Part shown: positions 1 through 9,284 of the stretch, in pieces
How positions within the stretch are numbered: position 1 is the stretch's first letter
Layout of the letters: each line of letters begins with the position of its first letter
Assembly (NCBI GenBank): GCA_016703335.1
Contig: JADJCG010000001.1
Location: 186,001-250,000, forward strand
DNA: 64,000 nt
From: Caulobacteraceae bacterium
Lineage (GTDB): Bacteria; Pseudomonadota; Alphaproteobacteria; Caulobacterales; Aquidulcibacteraceae
Direction of reading: 5' to 3'
The notes under the pieces: model-generated
Databases searched by the model: none
Told to the model about the DNA's origin: nothing
Seen by the model: only the letters and a program-made list of their open reading frames with translations
Position numbers and translations under genes: made by a program

Positions 1-2618
1 CCGTCACAACCGCCCGCGCTTCACGCAGCGTCGCCACTTCCTCACCCGCGAAATCATCGCGCCAAGCATCCGGCGTTTCCGGGAACGTGCGCAGATGCAC
101 GGAAACACTTTCAGGAAAGCGCGTCAGCCAAGCCTCTTCCGCCGTAAACGGCATGATCGGCGCGAGCCAAGCAGTGAGGCGCGAGAACACTTCATCCAAC
201 ACCGTGCGCGTTGCACGGCGGCGGAACGAACTCGGCGCATCGCAATAGAGCGTATCCTTGCGCACATCGACATAGAACGCCGACAGATCGACGTTGCAAA
301 ACTCAACGATCGCGCCCAGCGCCACGCGCCACTGATATGTATCGAAGCCCTTACGCACCGCTGCATCGACTTCGTGCAGGCGATGCAACAGCCACCGCTC
401 CATCAGCGGCAGATCGTGGTTGAGCGGCACGCGCTCGCTATCCTCAGATCCACGCAGCGCGCCCAAGCAATAGCGCAGCGTGTTGCGGAGCTTGCGATAC
501 ATCTCGCCCGACTGATCGATCATGATCTTGCCGAGACGCAAATCGTCGCCGTACTCAGCCGACGCGATCAGCAGACGCAAAATCTCGATCCCGTTTTGCT
601 CGGCGATCTTCTGCGGCTCGATCGTGTTGCCGATGGACTTGGACATCTTCATGCCCTTCTCGTCCATCGTGAAGCCGTGCGTGATCACTTCGTCGTACGG
701 CGCCTTGCCACGCGTCGCGCAGCTTTCCAGCAAAGATGAATGAAACCAGCCGCGATGCTGGTCAGAGCCTTCGAGATAGATCGTCGAAACCGGGTTCACG
801 AATGACGCCCGCGTCGGCGCCTCGGGATTGCCGACGACAAACGCATGCGTCGAGCCCGAGTCGAACCAGACATCCAAGATGTCCTCGACCTTCTCGTATT
901 CATCCGCCTTGTACTTCGCGCCCAGGAAATCCTGCGCCGCCGTCGCCCACCAGACGTCAGCGCCGCCGTCATTCATCGCCGCGAAAATACGCGCGTCGAC
1001 TTCATCGTCCTGCAAGATCGAGCCATCGCTCTTCTTCACGAAGATCGGCAGCGGCACGCCCCAGGCGCGCTGACGCGAGACCAACCAATCCGGCCGATCC
1101 TCGATCATGCCGCGGATGCGGTTGTAATCCTTCGTCTCGCCCGTCCGCTTCTGCCCCCAATCAACGCGATCGATTTCATCAAGCGCAATCTGGCGCAGCG
1201 TCTTGCCATCGCGATAAGCCTTATCGAGCGCGATGAACCATTGCGGCGTGTTGCGGAAGATCAGCGGCGCCTTCGACCGCCACGAGTGCGGATAAGAGTG
1301 CTTCAACTGCCCACGCGCCAGCAGCGCGCCGACTTCGATCAGCTTATCCATCACCGCTTTATTGGCGGGGCCATCCTTGCCGAGTCCCTTGCCTTCAAGC
1401 TGGATGACCTCCAGCCCTTCGAACATCGGCGCTTCGTTCGTGAGCTTGCCGTCTTCGTCGACGGTGAACGGAATGCCTTCCTGACCGAAATGCTTCGTCC
1501 AGATCACAAAGTCATCCGCACCATGGCTCGGCGCCGTGTGCACAAAGCCTGTACCGGCATCGTCGGTGACGTGATCACCATCGAGCAACGGCACGTCGAA
1601 CTCGTAGCCCTGACCGCGGAACGGATGCGCGCAATAAAGCCCCGTCGGATCTAGATCACTCAACCGCTCCCACGACGCCGCTTTCGCAGCGCGCAAAACA
1701 TCTTCCGCCAGCTTGTCGGCAAGCGCGAGCTTGTCGCCGACCTTCACCCAGGGCTCGAACGCAAGACCCTGCTCAACGCTCTCAACCTGATAAACGCCGT
1801 ACTAGATCTGGCGCGAAGGAGATCGCGCGGTTGCCGGGGATCGTCCACGGCGTCGTCGTCCAGATGACCACGCGCGTCAAGCGTCTTCGCACGCCGTGCC
1901 GCTTCCGGCCGGCGAACGCACGCGACGCCGTCACGATCGGAAACTTCACCCAGATCGTCGGGCTCGTCTTCTCCTGATACTCCACCTCAGCTTCCGCCAG
2001 CGAAGTCCGCTCCACCGGGCTCCACATCACCGGCTTGCTCCCGCGATACACAAGCCCAGTCCGCACCACACGCAAAAACTCGCGCGCGATCGCAGCTTCG
2101 GCTTCGAAGCTCATCGTCGTGTAGTATTTGTCCCAATCGGCCTCGATGCCGAGCCGCCGAAACTCGTCGCGCTGTAGCGGGATCCACTTGTCGGCGTACT
2201 CTCGGCACGCACGGCGAAACTCAACCGCCGGCACCTCAGACTTCTTGCGCCCAGCTTTGCGGAAATCTTCTTCGACCTTCCACTCGATCGGCAGGCCGTG
2301 GCAGTCCCAGCCCGGCACGTAATCGCAATCGAAGCCGGCCATCTGCTTCGTCCGCACGACGAAGTCTTTCAGGATTTTGTTTTCCGCGTGCCCGATATGG
2401 ATCGGCCCGTTCGCGTACGGAGGGCCATCGTGAAACACGACCTTCGGCCGATCCGCCGCTTCTTTGCGCAGCAGATGATAGAGCCCAATCTCGGCCCAAT
2501 GCTTCACACGCTCGGGCTCCTTCTTCGGCAGCCCCGCGCGCAGCGGAAAGGGATCGCCTGGAAGGTCAGGCAGAAAAACGGTCTCGCGGTAATCGCGACC
2601 AGCCGGCGCATCGGCCAT
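1..2618 (-). CDS. ileS: Isoleucyl-tRNA synthetase, 3' end outside window, one frameshift
   Basis: Charges tRNA-Ile with isoleucine in the cytoplasm. From the ATG at 2618 the protein reads MADAPAGRDYRETVFLP and carries the class I signature GPIHIGHAENK (HIGH at residues 74-77), the WTTTPWTIPGNRA segment of the editing insertion and, near residue 650, the KMSKS loop as MKMSKSIGNT. About 870 residues are visible and the C-terminal anticodon-binding part lies beyond the left edge. The frame changes near 1800-1806, just after the SFAPDL segment, and continues as YGVYQVE in another minus frame down to base 1 with no other break. A sequencing indel is the likely cause because both halves are fully conserved and the gene is essential. 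An upstream in-frame start at 2675 is possible but lies outside the conserved N-terminus. Confidence 0.95.
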
Positions 2619-2821
2619 GAGGTCTATTCTCCAGTGAAGCGAATGTGATGTAGCCGTCCCGGTCCCGCGGAGCACCGATTTTTCGGGCTCAACGTGGGCC
2701 GGGCCTCAAATTCGAGAGGCTTCTATGGGGGAACGGCGGTTTACGGTCACGTGTTGGGCTGTATCACCACGCCCCGCGGAACGCCACATGCATTGCCGCT
2801 TGGGGCGTTCCAGAGGTCTAC

Positions 2822-3349
2822 ATGCCCCGCCTCTCTGAAAGACTTGCTCGTCAAACCATGACCACTGCCTACGATTTCAGCTTCGCCAAACTCGATGAGC
2901 CGGGCGACGTGCAGCTTGCCGACTATGCCGGCAAAGCCATCCTCGTGGTGAACGTAGCGAGCGCGTGCGGCTTCACCTCGCAATACCGCGATCTCGAAGC
3001 GCTCTACGAAGCGAAGGTCGGCAAGGGCCTCGTCATCATCGGCGTGCCTTGCAACGATTTCGGCCATCAAGAACCAGGCGCCGACAAAGAAATCCGCGAG
3101 TTCTGCGACACGACCTATCACGTCACCTTCCCGATGACCGCGAAGGTCGAGATCACGTCGCGCGAACGCCGCCACCCGTTTTACCAATGGGTCGCGGACG
3201 AACTCGGTGAAAGCGCGCTGCCGCGCTGGAACTTCCACAAGATTCTGATCGGCAAAGACGGCGCGCTCGCAGAATCCTTCGGCTCAAAAGCCGCGCCCCT
3301 CTGCCCAGACATGCTCGAAGCCATCAAGGGCGCGCTCCGCGCCGCTTAA
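2822..3349 (+). CDS. Glutathione peroxidase (BtuE-like thiol peroxidase)
   Basis: Reduces peroxides using a thiol donor. The active-site segment NVASACGFTSQY holds a cysteine in the place of selenocysteine, followed by the family motif VPCNDFGHQEPG and the WNFHKILIGKDG segment that supplies the conserved Trp. Length (175 aa) is near the family norm of about 160. Two starts are possible: 2822, preceded by AGAGG at a good distance, and 2858 (MTTAYDF), which matches the usual N-terminus better. Monocistronic, convergent with the efflux genes at 3366. Bacterial members usually work with thioredoxin, not glutathione; that is family knowledge, not visible here. Confidence 0.92.
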   Translation: MPRLSERLARQTMTTAYDFSFAKLDEPGDVQLADYAGKAILVVNVASACGFTSQYRDLEALYEAKVGKGLVIIGVPCNDFGHQEPGADKEIREFCDTTYHVTFPMTAKVEITSRERRHPFYQWVADELGESALPRWNFHKILIGKDGALAESFGSKAAPLCPDMLEAIKGALRAA

Positions 3350-3365
3350 CAGTGGTCGTTTCGCG

Positions 3366-4979
3366 CTAATGCGCCATCGCTGCTTCATCGAGCTTAGGCG
3401 GCGGACCACCGGCGCCCATGCCCATCTTCGGCCGCGGCCGCAGGAGCAGCATCGCAAACGCTGACAAACTGATCACAACCGCCAGCAGCAAGAACTGATC
3501 GTTGAAGGTCATCACCAGCGCTTCGCGATCCAAGAGCGCCGCGTAGCGCATCAGCGCCTGTCGCTCCGGATCAGCCGCACCAGCTTGTTCAAGATAGGAT
3601 TGCATGCCGGCGATCATGCCGGCGACGTGCGAGTTATTCGGATTGACGGCCGAATAAAGCTCCTGCCGATGCAGCGCGTACGAATGCGCCTGCACTGTCG
3701 CCAGCGCCGCAATACCGAACGCGCCCCCCAAATTGCGGAACGTGTTGAACAAACCCGCCCCCGAGTGAACGAGCTGCGGCGGCAGCGATTGCAACGCCGG
3801 CTGCATCACCGAGTTAAACGTCATCATCAGCCCGAGCGCGCGCAACACTTGCGGCCAGGCCAGCTCCCAGAAGCCTGCCTCGGCCGTCAGATGCGCCTGC
3901 ACCCAGCACGAGAGCCCAACCAGCAAGAAGCCAATCATGCCGAGCGGCCGCGTGTCGCTCATCTTGCGCCCGATTTGCCCAATGATCGGCGCGGTCAAAA
4001 ACCTCACCGCGCCCTGGACGAACATCGTGTGCCCGATTTGCAGCGCGCTGTACCCGCGCACCGAACCCAAGAACAGAGGGGTCAAAAATACCGACGTGAA
4101 AAGGCCAAGCCCCAGAATGAATCCAAGACCCGCGCCTATCGCGAACGTGGGCGAACTAAATGGCTTCAAATCCACAATGGGCGTTTCGGCCTTGAAGGCG
4201 CGCCAGAAGAACAAGACCGCGCCAGCCAAAGACACCAGCGCCCACATCGTCACTTCGCTCGACGCAAACCACTCGTTCGCCGGCCCCTCTTCAAGCGTGT
4301 ACTCGGCCGCGCCCAAGAACATCGCCAGCCCCAAAAGCCCGACGAGATCGATCCTCTTCAACAAATCGAATTGCGGTTTGCCGAGCGAGCCCATCGTGTT
4401 CCAGATGATTATCGTGATCAGCACGCCTGGCACGACGTTTACCCAGAACAATGCGCGCCAACCGAGCGTCTCGGCAACGATACCGCCAATCGTCGGCCCA
4501 AGCGACGGCGCCAGCGTGATCACCATGCCCATCATCGCGCCGGTCATCGGCTGCAAGCGCTGCGGGAAGACGAGATAAAGCGTCGCCATCACGGTCGGGA
4601 TCATCGCCGCGCCCGAGAAGCCCTGCAGCGCGCGGAAGACGATCAGCGAGCCGATGTCCCACGAGAACGCGCACAGCAAACTTGAGACCGAGAACGCAAG
4701 CGCGGAGATGCAAAACAACAGCCGCGTACCAAGCGCGCGGCCCAAAAAGCCCGACAACGGAATGCCGATAACTTCGGCGATCAGATACGCCGTCTGCACC
4801 CAGCTGATTTCATCGCGGCTGGCGCTCACGCCCGCTTGAATCGAGCCAATGGCGCTCGCAACGATCTGGATGTCCAAGATCGCCATGAACTGGCCGACGA
4901 CCATGGCGATAAAACCGATCCAGATATAGAGCGGCGGTGAATCGTCCGGTTTAGCGGCCGCGAGTGCGGCGTCGCTCAT
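3366..4979 (-). CDS. DHA2-family MFS multidrug exporter (EmrB-like)
   Basis: Proton-driven drug exporter of the inner membrane, expected to work with the adaptor encoded just upstream. The 537-residue protein has about 14 hydrophobic segments, the DHA2 motif GQFMAILDIQIVASA in helix 1, and the RALQGFSGAAMIPTVMA segment of helices 4-5. The start ATG (4979) overlaps the stop of the adaptor gene as ATGA, so the two are translationally coupled, the standard EmrA-EmrB layout. The C-terminus is short and Pro/Gly rich. Substrate cannot be read from sequence. Confidence 0.93.
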   Translation of the reverse strand: MSDAALAAAKPDDSPPLYIWIGFIAMVVGQFMAILDIQIVASAIGSIQAGVSASRDEISWVQTAYLIAEVIGIPLSGFLGRALGTRLLFCISALAFSVSSLLCAFSWDIGSLIVFRALQGFSGAAMIPTVMATLYLVFPQRLQPMTGAMMGMVITLAPSLGPTIGGIVAETLGWRALFWVNVVPGVLITIIIWNTMGSLGKPQFDLLKRIDLVGLLGLAMFLGAAEYTLEEGPANEWFASSEVTMWALVSLAGAVLFFWRAFKAETPIVDLKPFSSPTFAIGAGLGFILGLGLFTSVFLTPLFLGSVRGYSALQIGHTMFVQGAVRFLTAPIIGQIGRKMSDTRPLGMIGFLLVGLSCWVQAHLTAEAGFWELAWPQVLRALGLMMTFNSVMQPALQSLPPQLVHSGAGLFNTFRNLGGAFGIAALATVQAHSYALHRQELYSAVNPNNSHVAGMIAGMQSYLEQAGAADPERQALMRYAALLDREALVMTFNDQFLLLAVVISLSAFAMLLLRPRPKMGMGAGGPPPKLDEAAMAH

Positions 4980-5887
4980 TCGCGTGTGTCGACTGTGACG
5001 CTAGCCGACAAACCGGGGCGGAGCAGCTGCAGCCCCTCTTGGCCGGGCTCGATGCGAATGCGCACCGGCACGCGCTGCACGATCTTGGTGAAGTTGCCGG
5101 TCGCGGTATCTGTCGGAATGATCGAGAACTCAGTGCCGCTGGCGGGCGCGATAGAATCCAACGTGCCGCGCAAGCGCAAATTGTGCGCGATGTCGGCGCG
5201 GATGATCACCGGCTGACCCGGGCGGAAATTCTCGATCTGCGTCTCTTTGAAGTTCGCGACGACATAGACCGATTGCACCGGCACCACCGACATCAGCGGC
5301 GCGCCCGTGCGCACCAGCTGACCAAGTTGCACTTGGCGATCGCCGACAACGCCATCGATCGGCGCGCGAATGGTCGTACGCGTGAGATCGAGTTCAGCTT
5401 GCGCCAATTGTGCCTGCGCAGCTTCAACCGCCGCTTGCGAAGCCGCAGCGCCCCCGCCCGCTTGGCGTGCTTGAATCTCAAGCTGTTGCATCCGCGCCGG
5501 CGAAAGCAATCCGCGTTCGGCCAGTGGTCGGTAGCGTGCAACGTCCGCGGCGGCCAAAGCGCGCCCCGCTTGTTGCGATGCGCGCGAGCCTTCCGCTTCC
5601 GCCAACGCCGCGTGCGCGGCAGCGACACGCGATTGATAGTCGGTCGGATCAATTTCAACGAGCACGTCGCCCGCATGAACCAGCTGGTTCTCGGCCGCCG
5701 GTATCGAGCGGACATAGCCTTCAACCTGCGGCGAAATCAGCGAAATATCCGCGCGCACGTATGCGTTCTCCGTCGCGACCATGTGGCGTCCGACAAAGAA
5801 CCAATTGCCGCCCCAGATCGCGAGAAGAACGAGCGCCACTGCGCCGCCTGCAGTCATCAATCCGCGGCGTCCGGGTGTTTGAGCCAT
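4976..5887 (-). CDS. HlyD-family periplasmic adaptor (EmrA-like)
   Basis: Membrane-fusion protein linking the EmrB-like pump to an outer-membrane channel. After a cytoplasmic stretch there is one transmembrane segment (VALVLLAIWGGNWFF), then the biotinyl-lipoyl half TENAYVRADISLISPQV, an Ala/Gln-rich coiled-coil hairpin, and the second half DLTRTTIRAPIDGVVGDRQ. I chose the ATG at 5887 because AAGGT lies nine bases before it; an upstream ATG at 5947 has no ribosome site. It is the first gene of the pair and is divergent from a TetR gene with a candidate operator between them. Confidence 0.92.
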   Translation of the reverse strand: MAQTPGRRGLMTAGGAVALVLLAIWGGNWFFVGRHMVATENAYVRADISLISPQVEGYVRSIPAAENQLVHAGDVLVEIDPTDYQSRVAAAHAALAEAEGSRASQQAGRALAAADVARYRPLAERGLLSPARMQQLEIQARQAGGGAAASQAAVEAAQAQLAQAELDLTRTTIRAPIDGVVGDRQVQLGQLVRTGAPLMSVVPVQSVYVVANFKETQIENFRPGQPVIIRADIAHNLRLRGTLDSIAPASGTEFSIIPTDTATGNFTKIVQRVPVRIRIEPGQEGLQLLRPGLSASVTVDTRE

Positions 5888-6107
5888 GGCGCGCACCTTA
5901 GCCTTGGCGCGTGTGGCATCGAGCCGAAAACCGGCATCGTCTGGCATGAGAGGTAACTTGATTTGGCCAGGACCCCAGTGGCCCTGCGCCGAACGTAGCC
6001 ACCGCTACTGCCGCTTCAAGTGCACCCAACGTTAGGTCAGTCGAGGTTACCACTAGTCCGTAAGGCATAGCTCTGATCGCTTGCACCCCTAGGTCCCGCA
6101 TTTATTC

Positions 6108-6121
6108 TCACGGGAACGTGA
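6108..6121. promoter_or_regulatory. Candidate TetR operator (TCACG-N4-CGTGA)
   Basis: A 5-bp inverted repeat with a 4-bp spacer lies 17 bases before the tetR ATG, in the 250-bp gap between divergent tetR and emrAB. The position fits an operator controlling both genes, as is usual for local TetR repressors of efflux pumps. Operator function is inferred only from symmetry and place. Confidence 0.45.
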
Positions 6122-6137
6122 AGGGTTTGTCAGGATC

Positions 6138-6779
6138 ATGGGAAGGGCTGCCATAAAGACGTCCGACCCTGAGGGGCGCCAGCCCGATCGCGGCGTTGCG
6201 CGCCGACAAGCTTTCCTCCAGGCGGCCCGCGAAGTGTTCCTTGAGCACGGCTACGAGGCTGCCAGCGTCAACGACGTGGTCCGCGTCGCCGGCGGGTCCC
6301 TAGCGACCCTCTATGCCCAATTCGGCAACAAGGAAGGTCTGTTCCTCGCCTTCATGCAGGACCAGCACGACAGGTTCGCCCGCGAGATGCGCCCGCCGGT
6401 CAGTGTCGATGGGATGCCACTAGAGGAGGCACTCCAAATGGTCGGCGAGCATTTCCTTCGCCGCCTGCTCCAGCGCGACAGCCTCGCCTTCTTCCGGGTG
6501 ATGGTGTCGGAAGGCCGCAAAGTTCCCGAGCAACTCCGGCGCTACTTCACGACCGGCGGCTCGAACATGATCCACGACGAACTCACCGGTCAGCTGAAGC
6601 GCGCCGGCCTCAACGAGACAGACGCACGCGAGAGCGTCGCCTACTTCATCGAGCTCCTGCGCAGCCGCCACCAATTTCAGGCCCTCACCGACGAGACCTA
6701 CGTCGTCTCGGATGCGGAGCTCAAGGCTCACGTCGCCCGCGCCGTCCGCTTCCTGCTCAACGGCCTCAAAGCCAGCTGA
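6138..6779 (+). CDS. TetR/AcrR-family transcriptional regulator
   Basis: Probable repressor of the divergent EmrAB-type pump. Residues about 20-65 form the TetR helix-turn-helix: AFLQAAREVFLEHGYEAAS followed by VNDVVRVAGGSLATLYAQF and the NKEGLFLAFM helix. The remaining 150 residues are the helical ligand-binding domain with the AefR-like C-terminal pattern RQ..A.. and LRRYFTTGG. 213 aa is a normal length. Divergent placement beside an efflux operon suggests that a pump substrate is the inducer. Confidence 0.92.
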   Translation: MGRAAIKTSDPEGRQPDRGVARRQAFLQAAREVFLEHGYEAASVNDVVRVAGGSLATLYAQFGNKEGLFLAFMQDQHDRFAREMRPPVSVDGMPLEEALQMVGEHFLRRLLQRDSLAFFRVMVSEGRKVPEQLRRYFTTGGSNMIHDELTGQLKRAGLNETDARESVAYFIELLRSRHQFQALTDETYVVSDAELKAHVARAVRFLLNGLKAS

Positions 6780-6819
6780 GCCAAGCTGAACTTCCGCCGC
6801 CAAGGCGCTTCATCCTCGA

Positions 6820-6835
6820 TTCAGCTTCGGTTCAG
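6820..6835 (+). promoter_or_regulatory. TTCAG-N6-TTCAG direct repeat upstream of the RcnB-like gene
   Basis: Two TTCAG copies sit 11 bases apart, one helical turn, about 60 bases before the start at 6896. Such spacing is typical of direct-repeat sites bound by OmpR/PhoB-type response regulators. Only the pattern is seen; the regulator is unknown. Confidence 0.3.
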
Positions 6836-6895
6836 ACGCTCGGTCCCATCGTGTCTTCTGCGAGGATTTGTGCAGACGCACCTGGGAGCCTCAAC

Positions 6896-8212
6896 ATGAA
6901 AAAAGCCCTCATCGCGGCAGCCGCCGCTTTGAGCGCAACAGCCTGGGTCGCAGTCGCGCCCCCGGCTTACGCTCAACGTGGCGAACACGCCCGAGACCGC
7001 GATGGCGGTGACCGAGATCGCGGCGAACGCGGTGATCGCGGCGGACAACGTGAAGATCGCGGACAACGCGAGCGCGGCGATAACGGCGGTCAGCGCCCGC
7101 CGCAGGTACAACAGCAAACACCACCACCTGCGCCCCCGCCTCCTGCAGCCGGCAACAATGACGGCCGTGGGCGTGGTGGCGAATGGAATGGCGGCGGCGG
7201 ACGCGGTCGTGGGAACGACAACGCCGGTCAGCAAGGCGGCAATCGCGGTCAATGGGACGGCCGCGGTCGTGGTGACAACAACGCCGGCCAACAAGGCGGC
7301 GGTCGCGGTCGTGGCGATAACAACGGCGGTCAGTGGGACGGTCGCGGACGCGGCGACAACAATGCTGGCCAACAAGGCGGCGGACGTGGTCGCGGCGACA
7401 ATAACGGCGGCCAATGGGACGGTCGTGGTCGTGGTGACAACAATGCCGGCCAACAAGGCGGCGGTCGCGGTCGTGGCGATAACAACGGTGGTCAATGGGA
7501 CGGTCGTGGACGCGGCGACAACAATGCCGGCCAACAAGGCGGCGGTCGTGGTCGCGGCGATAACAACGACGGTCAATGGGACGGTCGTGGACGCGGTGAC
7601 AACAACGGCGGCCAATGGGACGGTCGTGGACGCGGTGACAACAACGGCGGCCAATGGGACGGTCGTGGACGCGGTGACAACAACGGCGGCCAATGGGACG
7701 GTCGTGGACGCGGTGACAACGATGGTCGCGGACGTGGCGATTGGAATGATCGCCGTGGCCGTGGTGACAGCAACTGGAACGGCGGACGTGGCGGTGGCCG
7801 CGACTATAGCCGTAACGATTGGGGCCGTGGCCGCGACGATGGCCGTCGTGATCGCGATCGCTACAGTCGCTGGCACAGCAATCACCGTGACTGGGATCGC
7901 CCGCGCTACAACGACTATCGCAGCATTCGCTACGGCTTCTACTTCGACCGTGGCTACTCGCTGATCTTCTCGGGCTTCTACGGCCACAACTATTATTGGC
8001 ACGGCTATGATGGCGGATGGCGTCGCCCATATCGCGATTGGCGTGTCGGCTACGTCCTGCCGTACGACATCTACTGGGAAGAGATCCCATACGATCTCTA
8101 TTACCGGCTGCCGCCTGCACCTTATGGCTGCCGCTACATCCTGGTCGGCCGCGACGTTCTTCTGATCGTGGTCTCCAGCGGCCTCGTGCTCGACGCGATG
8201 TACTACTACTAA
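6896..8212 (+). CDS. Secreted RcnB-like protein with long Arg/Gly/Asp/Asn repeats
   Basis: The ATG at 6896 follows GGGAG and opens a classical signal peptide ending in PPAYAQ. Residues 25-100 are charged (R, D, G, E, Q) with a PPPAPPPPA stretch. Residues about 100-280 consist of repeats of the type GRGRGDNNAGQQGG and GRGRGDNNGGQWD. The last 100 residues are Tyr/Trp rich and end in RLPPAPYGCRYILVGRDVL, close to the RcnB fold (periplasmic nickel/cobalt-homeostasis protein family). The repeats are clean at DNA level, so their number may vary between strains or be miscollapsed in assembly. The protein is probably periplasmic; metal binding is inferred from the family only. Confidence 0.8.
   Translation: MKKALIAAAAALSATAWVAVAPPAYAQRGEHARDRDGGDRDRGERGDRGGQREDRGQRERGDNGGQRPPQVQQQTPPPAPPPPAAGNNDGRGRGGEWNGGGGRGRGNDNAGQQGGNRGQWDGRGRGDNNAGQQGGGRGRGDNNGGQWDGRGRGDNNAGQQGGGRGRGDNNGGQWDGRGRGDNNAGQQGGGRGRGDNNGGQWDGRGRGDNNAGQQGGGRGRGDNNDGQWDGRGRGDNNGGQWDGRGRGDNNGGQWDGRGRGDNNGGQWDGRGRGDNDGRGRGDWNDRRGRGDSNWNGGRGGGRDYSRNDWGRGRDDGRRDRDRYSRWHSNHRDWDRPRYNDYRSIRYGFYFDRGYSLIFSGFYGHNYYWHGYDGGWRRPYRDWRVGYVLPYDIYWEEIPYDLYYRLPPAPYGCRYILVGRDVLLIVVSSGLVLDAMYYY
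7200..7740 (+). repeat. Coding tandem repeats (36-75 bp units) in the RcnB-like gene
   Basis: Near-identical blocks encode alternating 14-residue AGQQGG and 13-residue GGQWD units. The last three copies around 7590-7700 are almost identical at base level (39-bp period). This is a protein repeat, not a CRISPR array: there are no unique spacers and the frame stays open throughout. Confidence 0.85.
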
Positions 8213-8236
8213 CGCGCGTCACCGGACTAAAAGATC

Positions 8237-8268
8237 GAGCCGCCTCGCCCCACGCGAGGCGGCTCTTT
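8237..8268 (+). terminator. Rho-independent terminator after the RcnB-like gene
   Basis: An 11-bp perfect GC stem (8237-8247 with 8255-8265) with a 7-base loop is followed by TTT. It sits between two convergent genes and may serve both, though the T tract favours the plus strand. Confidence 0.8.
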
Positions 8269-8273
8269 CGTTG

Positions 8274-8750
8274 CTAGAAATGCTCCGCGTTGCGGGCTTG
8301 CAGCATGCGTTCGAGCGTGTTCTGCAAAACAGCAGCATTCATCACGCGTTGCAGATCGATGCCATCCCGTTGAATTTCGGTCTGACGTTCCAAGAACTTC
8401 CTGCCGACGCCGCTATAGTAGAACGCCACGAGTTCACGCAGCTCTTCTTCCGTGAATATCCTCGCGTACGTAGCCGCCGCGTGCTCGCGCGCCGGCCCAA
8501 GCGCCGCAACATACTCTTCGCGCAACAAGTCCGGCAGCCGATCGCGCTCCGCCTCGGTCATGCCCGCCGTCTGCTCAACGACACTGAGATAGTAGGGCAG
8601 CGTCGCCTCGAAGAACTGCATCTCCGCTTCATCCGAACGAGTGGCGATCACCTGCCGCGCAAGCGCCATGCGCTCGGCTTCATCCGCAAACGCCGGCGTC
8701 GAAAACGCGGGCGCGATCACCAGCAGAACCGCAAGAAGCACGTATTTCAT
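8274..8750 (-). CDS. DUF2059 secreted protein, copy 1
   Basis: A 158-residue protein with signal peptide (MKYVLLAVLLVIAPAFSTPAFA) and the helical DUF2059 domain, including the motif IFTEEELRELVAFYYSGVG that marks this family. Function of the family is unknown; members are periplasmic. ATG at 8750 follows AGGAG. It lies 13 bases downstream of a second DUF2059 gene on the same strand, so the two form an operon and arose by duplication with strong divergence. Confidence 0.85.
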   Translation of the reverse strand: MKYVLLAVLLVIAPAFSTPAFADEAERMALARQVIATRSDEAEMQFFEATLPYYLSVVEQTAGMTEAERDRLPDLLREEYVAALGPAREHAAATYARIFTEEELRELVAFYYSGVGRKFLERQTEIQRDGIDLQRVMNAAVLQNTLERMLQARNAEHF

Positions 8751-8763
8751 CCGGCGCTCCTGC

Positions 8764-9246
8764 TTACGGCGTATGCGGCGGCGGGTTCTGCCGCGCCCGC
8801 TCGACAACGCGAGCCCCGACTTCCTGCCCCACCAACATGCCTGCACGCATCATTGCGCCGGCAATCTCGGCTTGATTCTCAATCATCGCTTGCCCCGACG
8901 GCGTCCGGAGAAACGTCGCCAAGTCGCGCAATTCCTGATCCGTGAACGCGTTGGCGTACGCGAGCGCGCCAAGTTCCATCAGTCGCGGCACTTCGATCGC
9001 AAATTCCTCAACGAACATATCGACTATGTGATTGGCGTTCTGCTCGCTCATGCCAGACGCGCGCATGTCCTGCAGCATCATCGGCCGCATCTGGTCCATC
9101 ATGTCGCGAAAAGCGCTCTCACCGCCGGAAAGCGTCACAACCTCACGCGCGAGAACTAGGCGTTCTTCCGATGGCCGCTCCTGCGCCATCGCGCTGGCGC
9201 CAAGCCCAAACCACAGGCACAGCGCCGACAGACAAATTCGCAGCAT
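8764..9246 (-). CDS. DUF2059-like secreted protein, copy 2
   Basis: 160 residues: signal peptide ending SAMAQ, then a helical domain with AFTDQELRDLATFLRTPSG, matching the DUF2059 motif of its neighbour, and a Pro-rich end. ATG at 9246 follows GGAGGGGAG. The Met-rich run MMDQMRPMMLQDM is unusual and could be a metal or oxidation-sensitive patch, but that is speculation. First gene of the two-gene operon. Confidence 0.82.
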   Translation of the reverse strand: MLRICLSALCLWFGLGASAMAQERPSEERLVLAREVVTLSGGESAFRDMMDQMRPMMLQDMRASGMSEQNANHIVDMFVEEFAIEVPRLMELGALAYANAFTDQELRDLATFLRTPSGQAMIENQAEIAGAMMRAGMLVGQEVGARVVERARQNPPPHTP

Positions 9247-9284
9247 AGCTCCCCTCCAAAGCTCGCCCGCAAAGCGGGCCCGAA

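Noticed and set aside
95..1654. Plus-strand open frames across the left edge
   Set aside because: They are antisense to ileS, which reads continuously with KMSKS on the minus strand.
3585..4685. Long plus-strand open frame opposite the EmrB-like gene
   Set aside because: Arg/His/Gln-rich composition typical of antisense reading in a GC-rich genome; the minus-strand exporter is clearly real.
5898..6101. 67-codon minus-strand frame in the tetR-emrA gap
   Set aside because: No ribosome site, no recognisable features, and it occupies the expected divergent control region.
7200..7740. Regular repeats considered as a CRISPR array
   Set aside because: Units are contiguous without unique spacers, the reading frame is open throughout and no cas genes are present.
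6909..8222. 437-codon minus-strand frame with SRS/HDRPIGRR repeats opposite the RG-repeat gene
   Set aside because: The repeats are the reverse reading of the plus-strand coding repeats. The plus-strand protein has a signal peptide, a ribosome site and an RcnB-like end.
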